DNA of 64,000 nt, taken from contig NC_092631.1 of the NCBI RefSeq assembly GCF_039555335.1, positions 4,059,501 to 4,123,500 of the forward strand. The letters run 5' to 3'. This DNA is from Amphiura filiformis (lineage: Eukaryota; Echinodermata; Ophiuroidea; Amphilepidida; Amphiuridae). Position numbers and translations under genes: made by a program. Under the pieces are notes generated by a model. The model was not told where the DNA came from and ran no database searches. It saw nothing but the letters and a program-made list of their open reading frames with translations. Shown here in pieces: positions 13,601 through 22,600 of the stretch. Numbering within the stretch: position 1 is the first letter of the stretch; each line of letters opens with the position of its first letter.

Positions 13601-16600
13601 TACAAAAAAAAAACATAGGCAATTGTTTTTTGTATATATATATGTATAACAGGATAATGGTGAGGAAGATTTATTCATTTTTATGCCATAAATCTGCTGT
13701 CGTAAAGACTTGATATAGTTATCAGATAGCTGTGTGTAGTATGGTATGCGTGAGGTGAAGTATGGTGTCGTGTGAGGTGAAGTATGATGTGGTATATGGT
13801 TCAGTACAGTATAGATATGGTACAGCATGTGTAGTATTTATTGTTTGTATTTACATGGGTGTTGTTGCATCATTACGCAAATATTCATAATAATATTATC
13901 ACAATTAACAAACATCAATTAACCGATTTCATATTTAAACTGAGCTCAAAAAGAAACTTATAATTTTTCACAAGGTCATATCTTAAAATCCTGTCCATCA
14001 AAATCAACCAAAATTACACACATGCTTACTTCAATATTCTACTCTAAACACCTTTCAGTAACCAAGCAGTTATCCAACTGACACAACAGCAAAATGCACT
14101 GGGTGCCAAATATTGGGCTGTGAAAGTGGTCCAGGAAGCTGTTCCGTGTCAGTGCTTTTTTGCTGTTGTGTCAGTTGGACAACTGCTTGGTTACTGACAT
14201 ATGTTTTGAGTAGAGTATTGAAGTAATCCTGGGTGTAATTTTGGTTCATTTTGATTGACAGGATTTTAAGATATGACCTTGTGATTCAGAAGTTGTGAAA
14301 AATTATAAGTTTCTTTTTGAGCTCAGTTTAGTAAGGATTGACCAAAAATTGATGGTTGATTGAAACATCAAACCAATTTGGTTCTATTGCCTTAATTGTA
14401 TGAAATCATACTTATGATAGGATGTATTGTGTAGGACTTACCACTCTGCCATCTTCTGTTGTATGTGGTATCCCTTTCTTCAAATCTGTGAGATGTGGAC
14501 CACTGAACAAACCAAATCAAACAAAATCCATTAAAATCATACTCATCTGCCGATATATAGTCAGGATCTTTTGAGTTTGAGGGAGGGGTTGTCAGGTTTG
14601 GAGATGATTCCCTTTGAGAGTCAATTGGAGAGCACATTTTAAGATTTACGCCAGATTAAGTCAGCCCCTTTTCACTTGAATTTACACTGTTAATGGCACA
14701 AATAAAGATGGAGATACAATAAAATGGCTGCCACTCTCACATTTTCTTATTTTGTTTCATTGAGGAGCTACATCACCCCCACCCCCAGCTACAGAACTGC
14801 TCAGTCACATTGAAATATGTGTGCATCCATATCAAAATGATGCACTTGTCGGCTATTACATGTGTCTCATTTCACATAATAGCTAGGAATAAATACCAGC
14901 TTCATCTCAAGTGGAGGTCACTTCAAATCATCCATAAGTCACATGGTTTAGGAATATGTTCTCTGTATTCCTAAATCAAGTGACCTTGGCATGATTTGAG
15001 GTGACCTCCACTTGAGATGAGTCTGGTATTTATTCCCAACTATTATGTAAAATGAGACACATGTAGCAGCCGACAAGTGCATCGTTTTGATATGGATGTA
15101 CACATATTTAGTTTCCTATATCACATATCTCATTCAATGCATGCTGGTATTACGTAGGTTTTCTGCATGATACCTCACTGTGGCTATTTCCTACTGCATC
15201 TTAACTGCACTAATATGAATTCTACCAACAACATAATAAAACTAACACTACTTACTGTGGTCTCACACCAAACTCCTTGATCTTATTCATCAGAAGCTTG
15301 CCTGGTTTGCTGTGCAACTGAAAATAAAATACATTGATTGATTACAATGAGAAAATAATTTCAATCTATTCAACCAGATTAATCCAAAACATACCTTGGA
15401 GCAACCGACGTTGCGGTCAGTACCACAGACCTTCAGCTGGGTTGTGATGTTGAGGTAGTGTTCTAATGGTTCTGTCCCAGGCTTGTGTGAGGTTGTTTCT
15501 GAGTCCTCCACCATGGTGGAGGGATGGTTGTTCTGCTCGCACCCAGATGGCTTCTTTGACTCCCCGTTCGAACCATCATGCTTCACGGTCGAGGACTTTG
15601 ACATCCTGTAGGACCACCCCGTGTTTGCTGGCTTTTAGGTGTGTGTAAACCGCTGCTGCAGGGCCCAAACTAGAGCACTGATGTTGCTGTAGCCATTTCT
15701 TAGTGATTGAGATGTTTCTCCAATGTAAGTGTCAGTACAGTTGAAACTCTCCGTGCACTGAATACCATATACAAGTCCACTCTGCCTGTCTTTGGGTTGC
15801 TTGTCCTTTTGATCAATTGATTGATTACTTGTAGCCGGGACATTTTACAAAACGATAGTTCCTTACCGCTGCTTTATTTTCTCATGGATAGAAGTCTTTT
15901 GACCAACCTCACCTCCCTCCATCACCTACCCATCAATTTATTAAATTATCATTCCACATAAGAATTACCATATAACCGTAGAAAAAAATTTAAAAAAAAG
16001 AGAAAGATACAAGTGGAACAAGAGACTGAGAGAGAGTGAGAGTAGGAAGCAAGGCAAGAGAGAAGGATGCAGGAACACGGGAAGCAGTGACGAGAGAAGG
16101 GAAGGATATACATGTAGGATAGGGTTCCACAGTTACATATTCAAACTTTTGAACAATCACACAGAGCATATCATCTGTTTTTGACAGTCTTGAACATTCA
16201 GACTATCCTAACAGGAACATGGGAAGAGAGAGAGAAGGGAGATAGGAATAAATGATGAGGGAGAGAGGATGTGGTTTACAGTTCCAGATGTGAACACTCA
16301 TACAGAGCATATCATCTGCTTTTGACAGCCTTGAACATTCAGACTATCCTAACAGGAACATGGAAACAGAGAAAGAGAGAAAGAAGGGAGATAGGAATAA
16401 ATGATGAGGGAGAGAGATGGAGATGGGGGTTTACAGTTAAAGGTGTTGTTACGAGTCGTACTTGACTCAAGGCCAAAATCACCTTTTACCCGAACTCACA
16501 CGAATGCACAACACAAATACACTGTTTAATTTTAAGCCTTTAATTAAAAATAGAGTATGCTTGGTACATATAACAACAATTACAATAAAATCACACAATC

Positions 16601-19600
16601 AGTTTTATTATATCGGTACTTAACCAGCGGTCTTCTTGTTGGTGATTCTAGAGTTCTTGCAGTGTTCTGGACGACTGATGTAATATATCCTTATTCACTT
16701 GTTCTGCGAAAATCAGCGAAGTCCATCGTACTCTTGCATTTATAAATCCTTGCACATAAAATCCTCATACGAAAATGATAATGCTTCCTCCAATCTCCTT
16801 TGCGCTGCTATCTCCACAAATATATCTCCTTGCGCTACTTTCTCCACAAATATATCTCCTTGCGCTGCTTTCTCCAAAAAATGGTATTTCTTTCACCAAC
16901 CACTCTTTTTCCAGGGAACAGGTTTCTTTAACACAGCTCCACTGTTTTTTGACAGATGCGTTGCCTTCACAAACCCAGCAAACTCCAGCAATTTGACAGA
17001 AGAACTTTTAATCCTTTGATGAGGAAGAGCACTTTTGTGTGCTCGCTGTCTTCTTCGTTGCTGTATTAAAATTAGCTCAATTATTGGCTATATAAACTGG
17101 TTAAAATGTACTTCTTTTTTTTGAAGCACGAAGACCATCACACACATGTGGAGTTTTCAATCTCACATGACATTCTGTAAGTCCCAACAAAAGCCTTCAG
17201 CTTTTTATATCAGTACTCATGCAAAAACCCATCATCTATTAATAAACCATTACTTCAATCACATTTTCACAACATTGCTGCAATCTTGGGATTTCCCAAG
17301 ATTAATTATACACATTCACCTTTCACATTACATCACTTCCTGGGGGGTTTTCCTGACTATGGTGCAATATACTGAACTGGGAATTTCCAAGTTCCAAACA
17401 TAGATCTGACTTTGTTTACAATAATTTGGGGAATTCCAAAATACAAGGGGTTTCCCATCTCATGAAATACTTTCAGCTTGTAAACAAAGTTAAATAATTA
17501 AATTAAATCAAATTACTCAGGGCACATCACAGTGTGAACACTATCATCTGCATATCATCTGCTCTTAACAGTCTTGAACATTCATACTATCCTAGTATAT
17601 AAAAAGTATGTCCATAAATAGGCTGTTTCATATTGTTTCAGTTGTGCACCTACCTTACAAACATATGCAACAGTCAAGTTAGGTGTGGCTACCCTCCTCC
17701 TTTTCTTACTGGGTCCTAAAATTAAAATTAAAAATAAAATTAGTCAGTGTTACTATGTGCTAATTACAAAATTGGAGATAATGATCAATAAAAATTGTGA
17801 AAATCACAAAGGAAACATCAACTTACAACATTTCTAGCTATGCAGCAGTCAAATAATTACTGTATTTACACAGTACATCTTTGTAATTTGTTGCTCAACT
17901 ACACCACCACCACCAGGATGACTTCAAAGAATTTTGAAAATCTCACAAGTTTGTTGGGCAAGTTCACCTAGAAATCCATCAGCCCATTTTAATTTCAGTA
18001 GCCCTGCTCAGGTTTGGTAGACCATCATAATTGACATCTGGCAGCCAATATATCTAGCCATGCCACCTTATCACCATGACTACTTACCGCTTGGTTTGTT
18101 AGATCTCGCTTTACGTTTGTCTATTGCATCTTGTCCCATCTCTGGCTCGCTATCGTCACTGCTTGCACTACTACTACTACTAGATTGTGAGGATGCAGCA
18201 TCACTTGAACCTTCTATTTGTGTCCCTGTACTTGCTAAATAGAAAAGAAAATGAGGTAACCATGAGCTACTGCAGGGATGACATTTTCTAATAGAGCCTC
18301 AAATTGAAATTGAAGTGAAGTCTAAAAAGTTGAATAATTGTTGATGGACACACACACTGACATTGTTGACGGATACACACTTGTGATCCATGAGGGTTTT
18401 TTTCCTTTGGACAACCTATCGATACATGAAAGCACCCATAATGCAGCTATGACCTAAGTTTGGTTGCAATAGGATTTGAACTGTTCATATGACACCCAAA
18501 TGTTAACCAAAGCCTTACATAATTGTTGACGGACACACACACTGACATTGTTGACGGACACTCACACCGACACACAACTTGTGATGCCATAAGGTCTTTT
18601 CCTTAAAACGACCTAAAAAGTGGCACCATTTTATTTTAAAAATTATTTTTTGACACCTGATCAGTGCTTCTTCCGCTGGGCACTTCAATCATACTTTCAT
18701 TTCATTGTGGATTAGAATTTTGCTGCCAGATTTCATAAAGCTGTGAGTCACCCCAAATAAGATCAGGAACAAAGAAATGTTTCAAGATTGGTCTTTAACT
18801 TCATATATGTTTGTAAACAAACATTTCCCATAGAGCCTAAGCTCTGCTTGTCAAAAACATATACACACACATGTAAGTCATGTTTACACATGCATTAAAT
18901 TTAAACTTTCATCTAGACAACTGTCTTGACATTACAGGTACTATCAATACTTTTGTTACCTTTAATGCTATCACAACATCCTTTATGTAAGATTTTGTTC
19001 ATATTATTTTGTTTGATCAAGTATATTTAATCTAAATGATTTTCTTTTAAAACACATTTTCAATTCAAATTTGAGTGTTTGAAGTTTATTTTGAGAGTTT
19101 GTAAACAGATGGTTGACAAAACACACATACTTAAATTGGATCTATGAAGATACACTCCCGTGAAGTAAAATCAAATAACACGACGAAGACGGGAAACAGT
19201 TATATTTTAGCAAATTTTTGGTACCAAGCGTATCTTCTTCAGGCCTGAAGAAGATGCGCTTGGTACCAAAAATTTGCTAAAATATAACTGTTTCCCGTCT
19301 TCGTTCGTGTTATATGTTTATTTTTAATCATGTTTGCTCCAGGTATTGTTTATGTTAATCAGAAGAAGAATCCTAATTACACTGTAAAAGCCCTTGTATT
19401 CCTTAAAATGAGGATGATTTAAAAATAAAATACATGTATATACAAGTGTAATGACTCACCAAACAAGGGCACTGGTGTTATAACTCCTGCCTCAATATCA
19501 ATGTCTCCATCTGTGTATGGCCTTGTCTCTGCAATATGATTAAGATCAATAATATTTTATGAACAGAGCAAAAGGAAACAGATCATTGGGGTTCATTAAG

Positions 19601-22600
19601 AGAAATTTACATTCATGCACACAAGACATTAAAGATCTGGCATACCACTCACTAGTTAGGCCAACACTTGAATATTGCTCAGCGGTCTGGGACGGTATAC
19701 CACAGAACTCATAGTCATACATCAGGTGGAGGCAGTTCCAAGGAGAGCGGCCCGTTTTGTAAAAAATGACTATGACAGATACAGCAGTGTCACCACCATG
19801 ATCCAACAACTACAATGGGGAACACTAGCCAGAAGAAGAAACATTACCTGTCTAGCCACATTCCAGAAATCGCTACAGGGTTACCTTTCCATACCAGTGC
19901 GAACACTTCTGCGCCCGGTACAGCGCTCCACCAGGAGATCTCATTCACAATCATTCATTGAACTTCAACCAACAAAAGATTGCTACAAGTATTCATTTAT
20001 TCCAAGAACCGTCATAGACTGGAACAATCTATCACAAGAAATAATCAATATCCAAGAACCCAAAGCATTCAAAAACCAGCTCAAAGATCATTTCACCATT
20101 TAAAGAAGATCAAGCGCACACCATACCCGATTCGTCTTTCCCCACTAGGGGTGTTGAGTCGTAACCAACTAGAACTAGAACTAGAAGCCCAAACATACAT
20201 GTTGTGTAACCTGTTGGGTTAGATAAAAAACATCAGGTTTTTTACTTTGTTTACATTTTTCAAAGATTGCAGTACACTATCATAGAGTACATACTTACCA
20301 ACATAAAGATTTTCATGTTTGACAATTCTCTGAAATGCTTGCGTAAACTGTTCCTGTAAACGAATTTAATATAATTGAGCTAGTTAAATACATTTTACTA
20401 CATAAATATTACACGTTTGTACAGCATCACTTCATCACCATCACAGTGATCAGCATTAGGTTTCTCCTTCCAGAATGGCAACCTTACAGCTATATAGTGC
20501 ACATGTGTCTTTGAAAGATGGGCTAAGGTGGAATGGTTTTGTTGACTTTTTCATCATTTTTCATGTTTTACTTGACCAGTTTCTACTTGATCAGTTTTAA
20601 CTTTATCAGTTTTTGTGTTTTACTTGACCTTTTTGAACAATTTTCTTGTTTTCACCTTTTGATCCATTCTCTTGTTTTGGTGGCTTTTCATCAATTTCCT
20701 GTTTTATTGACCCTATTGACCTTTTCATCTATCTCCTTGTTTTGTTAACATTCTTTTTTTTTTTTTTTTTACCTTTTTTTTCATTTCTTGGTTTTACAAG
20801 TAATGGGTGAACTGATTTATACTGGAAATAGAAACAAAATGCATTTATTTTGATCCAACATTGTTCTATCACATTGCTATCACAATGTAACACTTTACTT
20901 ACCAGCTGTGGAGAGCCATGTAGGCATACTTTTGGAACTCCCATTGCTTTCAGACCTATTGCCATGCCTGAGGATAAAATAATTAAATTTAAAAAATACT
21001 TCAAATAAAAAACTATATGTTTATTTAGAGTTTAGATAGCTATAGAGTTTCAATTTTTATCAAAGCTTTTAATGAAGATAAAACTTAGAATGGTTATAGT
21101 GAGATGAAGCCTTAATGAATATAAAATTTAGCAGGGTTATAGTGATCCTGCATGAGGGTAATCTTTCCAATTAAAAGTAATGTCAGCTCTTTTGGAACCA
21201 AGATGTGTAAAAGTATTGCCTGGTAGAGTTCTGCATTTTATTATACTAGCATTTAAATTATGTTGCAGTGAGTACAGGAAACCCTAGTTGCTACTAAAAC
21301 AGATCACCCCAGGTAATATATATCCAGACATGCAGCACACAACTGTCCATCTTGCAATATTTTCAATATACCCTATTTAACAAAACAATCCAAACACCTC
21401 AGCTTTAGTGTTCGGTTTTTGCCGGCAAAGTGGCAAAAACTGGCGAAAATCAGTTTTTTGCCAGTTTTTGCCTGGCTTAAACCGGCAAAAATGGCACAAA
21501 ACTGACATATAAACTCAAATATTAAAAATTAACACAGAAAGCTCATAAACAGTAACGTTTATGAAGATTATCATTCATCCAGGTAGTAAACAATCATCCG
21601 TTTCCAGGGGCGGATTTAGAGGGGGGCGCACCCAGCGCGTGCCCCCTCTATTTTTTGCATTTCGGCGTCTGACTATGTGTATTTTTGCAGGGCGGCGCCT
21701 GACTTTGTGTGGGCGCCGAGCCACGGCGGCGGTGGCTCGGCGCCCCCTCTATTGAAAATTCCTGAATCCGCCCCTGGTTTCACAGGTCAATGAACTTTTA
21801 CCGCTAGATGATCAGTAGGGCTGATGATGCGTTCAGGATTGGACGTGAAAGTTGACTAGATTATAGTTCAAATATCATTATCATAAACAGTAACACAACT
21901 TTCAATGAATCATTCAACATATTTTTTGTCTGATCAAGTTGTTCAAATGAAAAAGTTTTGAATTTGATATGCTGCATTTCAGTTAAATACACCAGTGAGC
22001 AATTAAAACCCATGCCTTTTTTTCTTAATATGTTACCGTACTTGTAATTACAAAATATGGCCTTGTTACACTCAGGAAAGTATTTTTGTAACTTAATAAT
22101 TTGTTTTGAGATGAAAAAAATGAAATATTTATCACTTTTTAGTTTTTGCCATTTTTGGTTAAAATGCCGGTTAAAACCACGTTTTTTTACACCTGCGGCA
22201 AAAACATGCGACCTCAGCTCAGCTTACCTATAGTGCCACCAACATTGTCCCATGTCAACCTTGTGAAGAATAAATGTTGAAACTTTGACATGCTCTTTAT
22301 GCTATGAAGGGGAAAAAATAAAATCAAGCACAAATAGATCAATCTTGTGTGCAAAATAAATACAATGAAGTTTATGCATCAATGTTCTTCATACAACTCA
22401 CAATTATGCTTTCTGATTTTTCAATTTAAAACTGAATGACACTCTTATGCTCTTCCATCACATACAGTAACTAACACGCACTAGGATTGACAAGTTATTG
22501 ACATATTTACCCATTTTCCAACAGCAGCCTCTGCATACCTTCTCCACAATTAAATATCATTCTGCGAAATAATCAAAATTAAATAAATTTATACATATGT

